From the NCBI RefSeq assembly GCF_001984175.1, contig NZ_MTQP01000066.1:434001-498000 (forward strand): 64,000 nt of DNA, in the 5' to 3' direction. The notes beneath the pieces are model-generated. The model was not told where the DNA came from, did not search any database, and saw only the letters and a program-made list of their open reading frames with translations. The DNA is from Saccharothrix sp. ALI-22-I. GTDB taxonomy: Bacteria; Actinomycetota; Actinomycetes; Mycobacteriales; Pseudonocardiaceae. Positions 1 through 8,639 of the stretch are shown here, piece by piece. The stretch's first letter is position 1. Each line of letters starts with the position of its first letter. The position numbers and the translations under genes were made by a program.

Positions 1-807
1 ACGCACCTCTGAAGGCCACCGACGGTTTCATCCGGTACGACGCGATGCCCGACGACCGGTGGACCAACGCCGGTTCCACGAACGCCACCGACCACCTCGG
101 CGTGGACTTCGGCTACCAGCGCTCGGTCGACGAGGTGAAGATCTACACCTACGACGACGGGCAGAACGTGCGCGCGCCGCAGAGCTTCGACGTGCAGTAC
201 CTGTCGGGCAGCACGTGGCAGTCGGTGCCGGGCCAGGTCAAGACGCCGGCCACGCCGGTGGCCAACAAGCCCAACGAGGTGAAGTTCACGACCGTGGTCA
301 CGTCCCAGCTGCGGGTCGTGTTCACCCCCGCAGGCCGGCAAGTTCGTCGGTGTCACCGAGTTGGAGTCCTGGTACCCGCAGCAGGCCGCCGTGCGGATCG
401 TCAACCGCAACAGCGGCTTGGAGCTGGGCGTCGCCGGTGCGTCCCCCGATTTCGGCGGCGCGGTGGTGCAGCAGTCGGCTGACAGCAGCGTCAACCACCA
501 GTGGCAGCTGGTGGCGGCCGAGAACGGTTACTACAAGATCTTCAACCGGAACAGCGGTCTCGTCCTCGGCATCAACGGCGCGTCCACGGCGGCCGGCGCG
601 ACCGCGCTGCAATGGGGTGACACCCTGACCGCGGACCACCTGTGGCGGGTTGTCGACGCGGGCGGTGGTTACCGGAAGCTGGTCAACAAGAACAGCGGTC
701 TGGTGCTCGGCGTCAAGGACGGGTCGAAGACCTCCGGCGCGGCAACACTCCAGTGGAACGACACCGGCACCCTGGACCACCAGTGGAGTCTGGTGCAGGT
801 GGGCTGA
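1..807 (+). pseudogene. C-terminal part of a secreted carbohydrate-active protein: F5/8 (discoidin) domain plus ricin-type lectin, frameshifted
   Basis: The reading frame is open to the window edge, so the catalytic part lies outside. Up to about 330 one frame encodes the end of a discoidin/F5-8C carbohydrate-binding domain (motifs DHLGVDFG, VKIYTYDDG, LRVVFTP). A +1/-1 shift near 325-345 then moves the protein into another frame, which continues naturally as KFVGVTELESWYP, the usual end of this domain. After it comes a ricin B trefoil with repeated NRNSGL(V)LGV and HQW-type QxW motifs (three copies, about 385-800). The protein was probably an exported polysaccharide hydrolase that uses both modules to hold plant or microbial glycans. 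The shift may be a genuine mutation or a base error. The stop is at 805-807 and a hairpin terminator follows at once. Confidence 0.75.
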
Positions 808-828
808 CCGTTCCCCGGTCGATCCGAC

Positions 829-861
829 GCAGGCGCGGTCCCGTAACGGGGCCGCGCCTGC
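829..861 (+). terminator. Rho-independent-type hairpin after the lectin gene
   Basis: Two 15-base arms (829-843 and 847-861) pair with a single G-U and leave a 3-base loop. The hairpin begins 21 bases after the lectin-protein stop codon. There is no long T tract, which is usual for actinomycete terminators. Confidence 0.7.
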
Positions 862-1049
862 GGCCGTGATGGGATTCATCGGTCGGAGCCCCGTACTTGG
901 GGGACTCCGGACGCCTGTGCGTAGCTGTTGACGGCGGCGTGCAAGGAGGCCCCCAACGCTGCACGCCGCCACCGAAGCGGCAGCGAAGCGGCAGCGAAGG
1001 GCTGATCCCTACTGTCCGTGTCACTGATCCGCGGTGAGAGGTGGGGCAA

Positions 1050-1300
1050 ACGCATGGTGGCGACGGCTGCGATCGCCAGAACGACGGCCTCGGCGTGCGC
1101 ATGAAGCTGACCTGGACGGACGGCACGGGGCGCACGAGCGGAAGCTCTGGCACCACAGCGGGCACCACAGCGGGCACCGCAGCAGGCACCACCCTGGCTC
1201 GGTGGCCCTGAGCTGCTCCGAGTACACGACCGACTTCACCATCCCCGAAGGCACGACGGTCTACCTCCAGTTCTGCGACACCGACACCGGCGTCGCCTGA
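1050..1300 (+). pseudogene. Remnant of a small secreted protein, frameshifted
   Basis: Two halves of one small beta-rich protein lie in different frames. From about 1068 a frame reads CDRQNDGLGVRMKLTWTDG and then enters a Gly/Thr-rich tract. From about 1195 a second frame reads SCSEYTTDFTIPEG...YLQFCDTDTGVA and stops at 1298-1300. This pattern (QNDGLGVR, then a IPEGTTV-L-CD ending) resembles short exported actinobacterial proteins of unknown function. The shift lies in or just after the 12-base tandem repeat at 1149-1196, a likely slippage site. No start codon or signal peptide can be assigned in the first frame. Function unknown. Confidence 0.5.
1149..1196 (+). repeat. 12-bp tandem repeat, four imperfect copies
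   Basis: Copies of GGCACCACAGCG start at 1149 and 1161, with degenerate copies at 1173 and 1185. The tract encodes Gly-Thr-Thr-Ala units in one frame and coincides with the frameshift in the small secreted-protein remnant. Confidence 0.8.
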
Positions 1301-1308
1301 ACCAAGGA

Positions 1309-4300
1309 CTAACCCGCCGCGCGTGCGGCGAGGTCCTCCAGCGAGCGCGTCGCGCGCCCCGCACCGGTGACGTGCCCGGTGGCGCGCCAGATGCGCAGGG
1401 CCTCCCGCAACGCGCCCTCGGCGCGGGCGGGCCTGCCGGATGCGGCCTCCACTGCCGAGGCGCTCATCAGCGCCTCGGCTTCGAGGAGCCGGTAGCCGCC
1501 CGCCCGCGCCGACTCCAACGCGGCGCGCGAGTGCTCGTCCGCCTCGGCCACCCGCCCGGCTTCGGCCAGCACCCGAGCCAGGGCCGCCGACGCCTCGGCC
1601 AGTTGGCCGCGCAGCCCGGACCGGGTGGTGATCTCCCACGCCTGCCGCAGGCGGCGTTCGGCCTCCGCGAGGTCGCCCAGGCCTTGCGCCGCACGTCCGA
1701 GCGCGATCAGCGCGCCGGCCTCGACCGGACGGTCACCGTCCTCGCGGGCGAAGGCCAGGGCTTCCTCGGCCACGCGGTGGGCCGACTCGTAGTGCCCGCA
1801 CGCCTCGTGCAGCGCGCTCAGGCCGTTGAGCGCGGTCGCCTGACCGAACCGGGAGCCGAGGACGCGGAACGACTCCCGCGCGCGCAGCAACGTCTGCTCG
1901 GCTTCCTCGGTCCGGCCGGTGCCGAGCAGGACCAAGCCGAGGTCGGCGAGGCTCGCGGCCTCCCAGAAGTCCAGGTCGTCCGCGCGGCACAGCGCGATCG
2001 CCTCGTCCAGGCACGCCTCCGCCTCGTCCAGCCGGCCGAGTTGGCGGTAGTGGCAGCTCAACGAGTTCAGCCCGTGGTTCTCCCCCGACCGGTTGCCCAG
2101 TTCGCGGAACAGCTCGATCGCCCGGCGGCTGTGCTCGACGGCGTCGGCGAGCCTGCCGGTCCACTCCAGCATCGAGCCCAGGTTCGCCACGGCCGTCGCC
2201 TCGCACTCGCGCCACCCGCACGCCCGACTGGCCCGCACCGCCTCCGCCGAATGGTGGATGCCCTCCTCGTGCCGGCCCTCGCGGAAGTAAGCGCCGCCCA
2301 TGCTCAAGTGCACCAGCGCCTCGGCGGGACGCGCGCCACGCTCCGCCGCGGCGTTGAGCACGATCGGGGCCAGCTCCAGCCACTCCGCGCGTCGGCCGTG
2401 GTCGTGGAAGAACCGCCGCAACGAGTCGGTGAGGTACCACGCCATCGGGTGCGGGCCGTGCACCGCCGCGTGCCGCAGCGCCGCGGACAGGTTCGGCACC
2501 TCGACGTCCAGCCAGGCCACCGCCTCGGCGCTGTCGGCGAAGCGGACCGGGCTGTCCAGTTCCGGCTGCTCGTCCCTGGGCAGCGACACGATCCGCGCGC
2601 CCAGCAGCGCGACCGCGGCATCGGTGGCGGCGAGGTAGGAGCCGAACAGCCGCTCCCACGCGCCGGTGCGCGCGGTCTCGTCCTCCTCGGTGCGGACGCG
2701 TTCCTCGGCGTAACGCCGCACCAGGTCGTGGAACCGGTACCGGCCGGGTGTGTGCGCCTCGACGAGGTTCGCCGCGGCCAGGCCGCGCAACCGCCGGGTC
2801 GCCTCGGCCGGCGGCACGTCCACCAGCGCGGCGGCCGCGTGCGGCGTGAAGTCGGGACCGGGCACCAGGGCGAGCAGCCGGAACGCCTGCCGCTGCTCGT
2901 GGGTGAGGGCCTGGTAGGAGACCGAGAACGCGGCGGTGACCGCGCTTTCCTCGGCGCCGTCCAGAGTGAGTTCGGCGAGCGGATCGCCCCGCAGCTCCGC
3001 CACGACCGCCGCGATGCTCGTCGCCGTGCCGGTGTTCGCGGCGGCGATGCGCAGGGCCAGCGGGTGGTGGCCGCACAGCCGGGCCAGCTCGGCGGCGGCC
3101 TCCGGCTCGGCGGCGATCCGGCCGCCGCCCACCACGGCCGCCAGCAGGGCGTGCGAGTCCCGCGCCGGCAGCTGCGCCAGCGTCAACGACCGGGCGCCGG
3201 TGCGGGCGACGAACTCGCCGAGCCGGTGGCGGCTGGTCACCAGCACCCGGCCCGATGACGGCAGCAGCGGGAGCACCTGCTCGGCGTCCCGTGCGTTGTC
3301 CAGCACCACCAGGGCCTTCTTGTCGGCCAGCAGCGACCGGTACAGCCCGCTCTGGTCGTCCTGGCCGGGCGGCACGTCACGCAGGTCCACGCCGAGGGTC
3401 CGCAGCAGCTGGGCCAGCGCCGCGGACGGCGTCAGCGGCTCGTCGTCGGCGTCGAAGCCGCGCAGGTTCACGTACAGCTGGCCGTCCGGGTAGCGGTCGC
3501 GCGCCGCGTGCGCCCACCGCACGGCGAGCGCGGTCTTGCCGACGCCCGGCGACCCGGTGATCACCCAGATGTCACCGGGACCGTCCAGCTCGTCCAGTTC
3601 CGTGGACCGGCCGGCGAAGCCGCGCACGTCCAGCGGCAGTTCGGCCGGGCGCTGCACCCGTGGTGGAGGTGGCGGTGGTGCCTCCTCCTCACCTCGCAGG
3701 ATTCGCAGCCGCACGTCCTGCAACAGCCGGCCCGGCTCGATGCCCAGCTCGTCCACCAGCAACCGGTGCGCCTGGGCGTAGGTCTCCAACGCCTCGGGCG
3801 CGCGACCGCAGCGGTGCAGGGCCAGCATCAGCGCGGCGCGCAGCCGTTCCCGGAACGGGTGCTCGTCGACGATCCGCCCCAGCTCACCGACCACCTGGAC
3901 GTGCCTGCCCGTGGCGAGTTCGAGCTCGTAGAGCTCTTCGAGGACCACGAGCCTGCTCTCGTGCAGGGGCGGGCACTCCTGCTCGGCGAGCTCGTCGCTC
4001 ACCCCGTCCAGCGGCGCGCCCTCCCAGAGGGCCAGCGCGGCGCGGAACAGCTCGATCGCGGCCAGACCGGTCGTCGCGCGCGCCCCGGCCACCGTTTCCT
4101 CGAACACATCGAGGTCGCGCTCGCCGGGCGCAACCTCGATGACGTAACCGGAGGAACGGCGGGTGATCAGGTCCTGACCGAGCAGTTTGCGCAGCTCGGA
4201 CACGATCACCTGGAGCCGGCCGCGCACGCTGCGCGGCGCGTGCTCGCCCCAGGTCAGATCGATCAGCCGGTCCTCGGAGACCACGCGGTTCGGGTTGAGC

Positions 4301-4398
4301 AGCAGCGCGGCCAGCACCGACGTCTGCTTCCGACCCCCAGGTCGGAACGCGGCCGCGTCGCCGATCACCGTCACTGGTCCCAGCAGGCGATAACGCAC
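1309..4398 (-). CDS. AfsR/SARP-family transcriptional regulator (BTAD, NB-ARC, TPR)
   Basis: A giant pathway regulator of about 1029 residues. An OmpR-type winged helix (1-90, beginning RYRLLGPVTVIGD) is followed by a bacterial transcriptional activator domain (about 95-235). A Pro-rich linker leads to an NB-ARC/STAND ATPase with P-loop GSPGVGKTAL (about 282-291) and ADP-sensing sequence further on. The C-terminal third is TPR helices. The family binds direct heptameric repeats at promoters of secondary-metabolism or developmental genes and is switched by ATP binding. I chose the GTG at 4398 because the winged helix starts there and GGGGG precedes it by five bases; a GTG 54 bases further upstream is possible. 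No biosynthetic cluster is visible beside it, so its targets may be elsewhere or it may govern the neighbouring secreted enzymes. Confidence 0.93.
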   Translation of the reverse strand: MRYRLLGPVTVIGDAAAFRPGGRKQTSVLAALLLNPNRVVSEDRLIDLTWGEHAPRSVRGRLQVIVSELRKLLGQDLITRRSSGYVIEVAPGERDLDVFEETVAGARATTGLAAIELFRAALALWEGAPLDGVSDELAEQECPPLHESRLVVLEELYELELATGRHVQVVGELGRIVDEHPFRERLRAALMLALHRCGRAPEALETYAQAHRLLVDELGIEPGRLLQDVRLRILRGEEEAPPPPPPRVQRPAELPLDVRGFAGRSTELDELDGPGDIWVITGSPGVGKTALAVRWAHAARDRYPDGQLYVNLRGFDADDEPLTPSAALAQLLRTLGVDLRDVPPGQDDQSGLYRSLLADKKALVVLDNARDAEQVLPLLPSSGRVLVTSRHRLGEFVARTGARSLTLAQLPARDSHALLAAVVGGGRIAAEPEAAAELARLCGHHPLALRIAAANTGTATSIAAVVAELRGDPLAELTLDGAEESAVTAAFSVSYQALTHEQRQAFRLLALVPGPDFTPHAAAALVDVPPAEATRRLRGLAAANLVEAHTPGRYRFHDLVRRYAEERVRTEEDETARTGAWERLFGSYLAATDAAVALLGARIVSLPRDEQPELDSPVRFADSAEAVAWLDVEVPNLSAALRHAAVHGPHPMAWYLTDSLRRFFHDHGRRAEWLELAPIVLNAAAERGARPAEALVHLSMGGAYFREGRHEEGIHHSAEAVRASRACGWRECEATAVANLGSMLEWTGRLADAVEHSRRAIELFRELGNRSGENHGLNSLSCHYRQLGRLDEAEACLDEAIALCRADDLDFWEAASLADLGLVLLGTGRTEEAEQTLLRARESFRVLGSRFGQATALNGLSALHEACGHYESAHRVAEEALAFAREDGDRPVEAGALIALGRAAQGLGDLAEAERRLRQAWEITTRSGLRGQLAEASAALARVLAEAGRVAEADEHSRAALESARAGGYRLLEAEALMSASAVEAASGRPARAEGALREALRIWRATGHVTGAGRATRSLEDLAARAAG

Positions 4399-4470
4399 AT
4401 GTGCCCCCAGAAGAGCCCGCCGAAGCGGATCGAACGACCTGCGCCGGGCCACGACCCCGGCCAGGGTGGA

Positions 4471-4887
4471 TTACCCGATCTCCGCCTGAGCCGTGCAGCT
4501 GGAGCCGCCGCCGGCGAAGGACACCGTCGCGTAGCCCGTGTCCTCGCTGGGCAGTTTGACGTCGTCGGGGATGCTGTAGGTGCTCTGACCCGCACGAACA
4601 CCGGTCTCCCGGTGGCTGTAGACCAGGGTCTCGGTGCCCGCCGCGTCGACGTGGACCAGCTCGATGTCCACCGTGCCCGAGTCACCGATGTAGGGGCCCA
4701 AGCCGCCGCGCATGCTGATCGGGTCGTTGTACTCCCCCTCGTACGCGTAAGACAGCGTGAACCTCCCGCTGAAGGAGCCAGAACGGCAGGTCGCCGAGGT
4801 CTGCTCCACCGCCGCACGTGCCTCGGGCACCAGCACCGCCGCCGCGACCAGCGCGACCACCGCGCCCTTCACCATGACAGCTTTCAT
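4471..4887 (-). CDS. Small secreted protein, function unknown
   Basis: A 138-residue protein with a clear signal peptide: MKAVMVKG, a run of Ala/Val, then a cleavage region near PEARA-A (about residue 25). The mature part has two Cys (TCRSGSF and SSCTAQ, near its two ends) likely to form a disulfide, and is otherwise beta-rich (SGRFTLSYAYEGEYNDP, TVDIELVHVD). The ATG at 4887 was chosen because GGGGAGG precedes it; an upstream in-frame ATG at 4977 would place 30 non-signal residues first. It lies 72 bases upstream of the AfsR-like regulator on the same strand, so the two may be co-transcribed. I do not recognise a family. Confidence 0.75.
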   Translation of the reverse strand: MKAVMVKGAVVALVAAAVLVPEARAAVEQTSATCRSGSFSGRFTLSYAYEGEYNDPISMRGGLGPYIGDSGTVDIELVHVDAAGTETLVYSHRETGVRAGQSTYSIPDDVKLPSEDTGYATVSFAGGGSSCTAQAEIG

Positions 4888-5008
4888 CGCCGCCGCCTCC
4901 CCAGTGTCGTGTGTGGTCACCCTCTGTGTGCAGACGGGCTGCCAGGGCTTCCACGGCAGGTCAGGAGTAGAGCACATCGGGCAACTTCGGGATCAACCCA
5001 CACCGATC

Positions 5009-5353
5009 TCACGCCACGACGGGAAAGGCCTGACGGAGTTCGGCGAACAGGATGTGGGTTCGACCGTGGCCGAAGGCGAAGGCAGCCGACCACACCGCGT
5101 CCAGGGCGGCCCGCAGCGGGTCTTCCTCGTGCTCGGAGAAGATCGCGGGTAAGGCCATCGCCTGCTGGAGGCAGTTGTCGAGTGTGCCGTCCGGTGAGGT
5201 CACCGACGTCTGCGGAACCCGGTCGTCGGTGCGCAGGAGGTCCCAGGCCTGGCGGTCGTCGTCGAACGGCGGGGGCAGGGCCTCACCCCGGTCCATCGCC
5301 GCCAGGGCGGGCGCGATCCACTCGACGTCGGTCAGCCGGGCTTCGGCTTGCAC
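5009..5353 (-). CDS. Hypothetical protein, about 114 residues
   Basis: The sequence from VQAEARLTDVEWIAPAL to HILFAELRQAFPVVA is protein-like (helical, amphipathic, balanced composition), while the frame further upstream turns into Arg/His-rich shadow sequence. I therefore start it at the GTG at 5353, although no convincing ribosome site is seen there. It could also be the surviving C-terminal part of a longer gene, since neighbouring genes are eroded. It contains one Cys (DNCLQQAMALP) and no recognisable motif. It sits 71 bases beyond the stop of the pectinesterase gene on the same strand. Confidence 0.5.
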   Translation of the reverse strand: MQAEARLTDVEWIAPALAAMDRGEALPPPFDDDRQAWDLLRTDDRVPQTSVTSPDGTLDNCLQQAMALPAIFSEHEEDPLRAALDAVWSAAFAFGHGRTHILFAELRQAFPVVA

Positions 5354-5424
5354 CGGGGTTCCGGTCGACGGCGGGCGTCGAACCGGAACCCCGGGAACAG
5401 CGAGGAACAGCGGGAGCGGGTCGG

Positions 5425-6468
5425 TCAGTAGATCGGGTTCCAGTTGTCGCTGCCCGCGAGGTAGCGCTGGGGCGTGAGGGTGCCCGCCTGCGTCGCGGTG
5501 AGCTGCGGCCGGTCGGTGGTGATCGTGGAGCCGGCGCCGGTGTTCTGGTACTCGAAGAACCGGGCGTCCTTCCAGGAGAAGCCCGACATGTCCGTCCACG
5601 GCGAACTCTTGATGTGCGCGCCCAGCACCGAGTCGCGGAACACGACCTGGGCGATGGCGTTGACATCGCCGCTCGGGTGCCACGGCCGTCCCAAATGGAC
5701 AGTCTTGGCGGCGGCGCTGTTCGTGGTGAGCGTGCACCTGCTGAACAACAGGCCGTACGGGTTCGGCCGGTTGGTCGACGCCGCTGTGACGTAGCCGTTG
5801 TTGCTGGACGACCCCCGGCTCAAGGACTTGATCTCGCACTGGTCGAAGACCCCGGTGCCGCGGCCGAAGATGAAGTCGACATCGCCCTCCACGTAGCACT
5901 TGCGGAAGTACGCGCGGCCGACCGTGCTCACGTTGGCGCTGTTGTGGTAGAGCGTGTCCTGGTTGCCCAGGAACCGGACGTTGTCGAAGATCAGCCGGTC
6001 GGCGCGGGTCAGCACCGCCACGGCCTGCTTGCTGCTGATCTCCGGGTGCGCCGCCTCGTCGAACGAGTTCGAGAACGTGAGCGCCTTGGCGGTGAAGTCA
6101 CGGCCGTCGATCGTCACCGACGCGCTGCCGGACGTGCCGTAGGTGCTGCCGTCGGGCTTCGGCGTGCCGCTGGCCCGGTCGTAGGTGATCACCACGTCGG
6201 CGGCGTTGCCGGTGCTGCCGACCAGCGTGATGAACGGCTTGTTCGACGGGACCGTGACCACTTCTTTGTAGGTGCCGGGCTTGATGGTGATGGTGAACCG
6301 GCTGCTGTTGTTCGCCGGGACCGCGTTGATCGCGGCCTGCACGGAGGTGTGGTTGCCGCTGCCGTCCTTCGCCACCACACTGCTGGTGGCCGCGGTGGCG
6401 TTGGGAGCGACGACGACGGTTGTGATGATCAAAGATGCCGTCACGAGAGTGGCACCGCGTAGCTTCAT
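5425..6468 (-). CDS. Secreted pectinesterase (pectin methylesterase, CE8)
   Basis: Removes methyl groups from pectin homogalacturonan outside the cell, exposing it to pectate lyases. The 347-residue protein has a signal peptide (MKLRGATLVTASLIITT...ATA, cut near residue 27) and the single-stranded right-handed beta-helix of CE8. Catalytic residues of the family are all present: Gln148 (SSKQAVAV), Gln170/Asp171 (GNQDTLY), Asp198 (GDVDFIFG), Arg261 and Trp263 (LGRPWHP). Length is normal for bacterial enzymes, and no carbohydrate-binding module is attached. The ATG at 6468 follows GAAGGGCG. It lies downstream of the pectate lyase gene on the same strand but a strong terminator separates them, so it probably has its own promoter between 6469 and 6676. 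Confidence 0.95.
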   Translation of the reverse strand: MKLRGATLVTASLIITTVVVAPNATAATSSVVAKDGSGNHTSVQAAINAVPANNSSRFTITIKPGTYKEVVTVPSNKPFITLVGSTGNAADVVITYDRASGTPKPDGSTYGTSGSASVTIDGRDFTAKALTFSNSFDEAAHPEISSKQAVAVLTRADRLIFDNVRFLGNQDTLYHNSANVSTVGRAYFRKCYVEGDVDFIFGRGTGVFDQCEIKSLSRGSSSNNGYVTAASTNRPNPYGLLFSRCTLTTNSAAAKTVHLGRPWHPSGDVNAIAQVVFRDSVLGAHIKSSPWTDMSGFSWKDARFFEYQNTGAGSTITTDRPQLTATQAGTLTPQRYLAGSDNWNPIY

Positions 6469-6676
6469 GGAACGCCCTTCATCAGCAGGAGTGCAGAAGC
6501 GGCGGCGGTGTCCTGACCCGTCGGCGAGTGTACTTCTTCTTTCGCCCCAAGGAAATCAGCACCGGTCGATCTCTCAACCGGCTGAACAACCTTGTCGAAT
6601 TGTCGTCGATTCTCGTCGATGATTCCGTCGAACGCGGAAGCCGACGGAAGCCCGCGGAAGACCGCGGAAGTCAGGA

Positions 6677-6720
6677 CCGGTCGTCCTGGAGGGGGTGCCA
6701 CCGCCCTCCAGGACGACCGG
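6677..6720 (-). terminator. Strong hairpin terminator after the pectate lyase
   Basis: Perfect 17-base arms (6677-6693 and 6704-6720) with a 10-base loop, starting six bases beyond the pectate lyase stop codon on the minus strand. It separates the lyase from the pectinesterase gene. Confidence 0.85.
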
Positions 6721-6726
6721 ATCACC

Positions 6727-8016
6727 TCAGGTGCCGATGTTGGCCTGCGGGCCGGCGTAGGTGCCCAGCAGGGACGGGACGTTCGCGGCCGGGTCGAGGG
6801 TGTAGGAGTAGAACGAGCTCGGGGTGAACGCCGAGCCGCCCGTCTCCTGTCGACCGGTCGAGTTGACCACGATGCTGCCGGACTGCCGCAGTTGGGCGGC
6901 GGCGTCCTTGTAGTACGGGTCCTTCACGTTGTCGAAGTAGCTGTTCTCCAGCACCATCTTCGTGGCGCCCCTCGACCAGTTGCCGGAGCCGGTGTTCTGG
7001 AGGTAGTTGTTGTACATGTGGGCGTAGGCGATGTTGTCGGCGCTCGGGTTGCGGCTGTTGGTGCCGCGGAACCAGTTGTGGTGGATGGTGATCCGCGAGG
7101 TGACGTTCTCGGTCCACCCGATGCCGAAGGTCTTGTTGTTCTCGGCCAGCACGTTCCACGACACGGTGAGGTTCGTGTTGTCCTTGCGGCTGTCGATCAG
7201 ACCGTCGTTCATCCGGGCCAGGTGGTTGTGGTCGATCCAGATCCGGTTCGCGGTGTCCATCTGGATGGAGTCGTAGTCGTAGGCGTCGTCACCCGGGTCG
7301 TCGTCCGCCATGCGCGTGTCGCGGATGGTGAGGTTGCGGATGATCACGTTGCTGGTGCCGGCGCCGAGGAAGAACCCGCCGTTGACGATGTGGCCGCGGG
7401 TGCCGACACCGACGATGGTCTTGTTCGACGTCACCCTGATCTCGTTGCCGTAGGGGGTCGCGGTGAGAGCCCCGTCGACCCGGATCACGTACGGGGTGCT
7501 CGCCGTGGCGTACCGCACCAGGTCGGCGTAGGTCGTGACGGTGACCGTCGTGCCACCCGCGCCGCCCGTCGTCCCGCCGTCCGTGCCGGCGAACCCGTCC
7601 GCGGTGCTCGGCCACGTCCGCCCGCCGATCGGCGTGAACAGCCACTGCTTGTTGGTGTTGGCGGTGCAGCTCTCCTGGATGATGGCCACGCCGGAGGCGG
7701 TGGAGGCGTCCTTGTTGGCCAGGCACAGGCCGCTGACGACGTTGACCAGGGTGAACACACCTGATCCGGCGGAGTTGACGGTGAACTGCTGCCAGGTGTC
7801 ACCGGAACAGCTCCACTGCTGGACCAGACCGCCGTTCGCGGTCGATCCGGCCGTCACGTCCAGGCACTTGCCGCTATTCGTCACGCTGACCTGGTAGGTC
7901 GTCCCGGACACCGGAACGGCCGCGTGCGCCGCCGGCGACCCCGGCGGCACGGACGCCGACGGCCTGGCGATGGGGCCGGGCTCCGGCACGGGCACCGTCA
8001 TCCGGGGCTGCCGCAC
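6727..8016 (-). CDS. Pectate lyase (PL1) with N-terminal ricin-type lectin; 5' end lost at a junction
   Basis: Cleaves de-esterified pectin by beta-elimination. After about residue 35 the protein reads as a ricin-like domain (SGKCLDVTAG, NGGLVQQWSC, QWLFTPIGG; about 38-165), then a PL1 beta-helix (about 185-429) with DDAYDYDSIQMD, IDHNHLARMNDGLID and RITIHHNWFRGTNSRNP, which hold the Ca-binding acids and catalytic basic residues of the family. The first about 30 codons (GTG at 8016 to about 7930) are antisense to a PL9 gene and not a signal peptide. Only its tail (AAHAA-VPVSG) survives. The catalytic domain is intact, but secretion and the native promoter have probably been lost. Treat it as a probable pseudogene unless the junction is an assembly error. 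Confidence 0.85.
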   Translation of the reverse strand: MRQPRMTVPVPEPGPIARPSASVPPGSPAAHAAVPVSGTTYQVSVTNSGKCLDVTAGSTANGGLVQQWSCSGDTWQQFTVNSAGSGVFTLVNVVSGLCLANKDASTASGVAIIQESCTANTNKQWLFTPIGGRTWPSTADGFAGTDGGTTGGAGGTTVTVTTYADLVRYATASTPYVIRVDGALTATPYGNEIRVTSNKTIVGVGTRGHIVNGGFFLGAGTSNVIIRNLTIRDTRMADDDPGDDAYDYDSIQMDTANRIWIDHNHLARMNDGLIDSRKDNTNLTVSWNVLAENNKTFGIGWTENVTSRITIHHNWFRGTNSRNPSADNIAYAHMYNNYLQNTGSGNWSRGATKMVLENSYFDNVKDPYYKDAAAQLRQSGSIVVNSTGRQETGGSAFTPSSFYSYTLDPAANVPSLLGTYAGPQANIGT

Positions 8017-8536
8017 CTACGCCAACTCCGACGACGGCTTGGTCGTCGCCGACTTCGCGTCTCCGGTGACCATCGACGCCACCTGGTCGTTCGGCAACGG
8101 CGTCAACCGCTGGGACCTGCCCGCGACCGGCTCCGGCCACGGCTTCGACCTGGGCTCCGCCGCCGCCCACCGCGTGACGCGCAGCGCGGCGTGGAAGAAC
8201 AACGGCCACGGCTTCACCGGAGCCGGCACCGCACCCCACGACCTCACCACCAACACCGCTTTCCGCAACGCCGGAGACGGCTTCGCCTTCCCCACCGCAC
8301 CGGTCGTCCTGCGCGACAGTTTCGCCATGGGCAACCGGACCCAGGAGGTCCTGGCCGACACCGCCCAGGACGACGGCAACACCTGGAACGAGCAAGGTTG
8401 GAGCACGGACGTCCTCCGCTCCCTCGACCCCACCGCCGCCGAAGGCCCCCGCAACCCCGACGGCTCACTCCCCTCGACCACTTACCTCACCAACACCAAA
8501 GACTCCACCGTCGGCGCCCCCATGACCGCCTCCTGA
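7931..8536 (+). pseudogene. C-terminal remnant of a PL9-type pectate lyase (parallel beta-helix)
   Basis: From about 7931 the plus strand encodes DPGGTDADGLA followed by beta-helix rungs (VIRGCRTYANSDDG, RSAAWKNNGHGFTGAG, TNTAFRNAGDGFAFP) and ends STDVLRSLDPTAAEGPR...MTAS at 8536. This matches the second half of PL9 family lyases, which bind calcium within such rungs. The signal peptide and first half are absent, and the frame runs straight into the head of the divergent PL1 gene. The ATG at 7970 is internal to a rung and has no ribosome site. It is best read as what remains after a deletion that removed the shared divergent promoter region and both 5' ends. Confidence 0.75.
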
Positions 8537-8594
8537 CCCCACCGGCAGGCGAACGTCGCGACGTAGGTCCGCACGCCGTCGAAGCAACCGCGAC

Positions 8595-8635
8595 GCGCCT
8601 CGGCAGTGGCCTACCAGCGGCCACTGCCGAGGCGC
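8595..8635. terminator. Hairpin terminator between convergent PL9 remnant and ABC exporter
   Basis: Perfect 16-base arms (8595-8610 and 8620-8635) with a 9-base loop. It lies four bases beyond the ABC exporter stop codon on the minus strand and 58 bases after the PL9 remnant, so it can serve both. Confidence 0.85.
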
Positions 8636-8639
8636 CCGA

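Noticed and set aside
3508-6462. Long open frame (about 980 codons) on the plus strand
   Set aside because: Antisense to the AfsR-like gene, the small secreted protein and pectinesterase; composition is Arg/Gly/Val-rich and no family motif is present.
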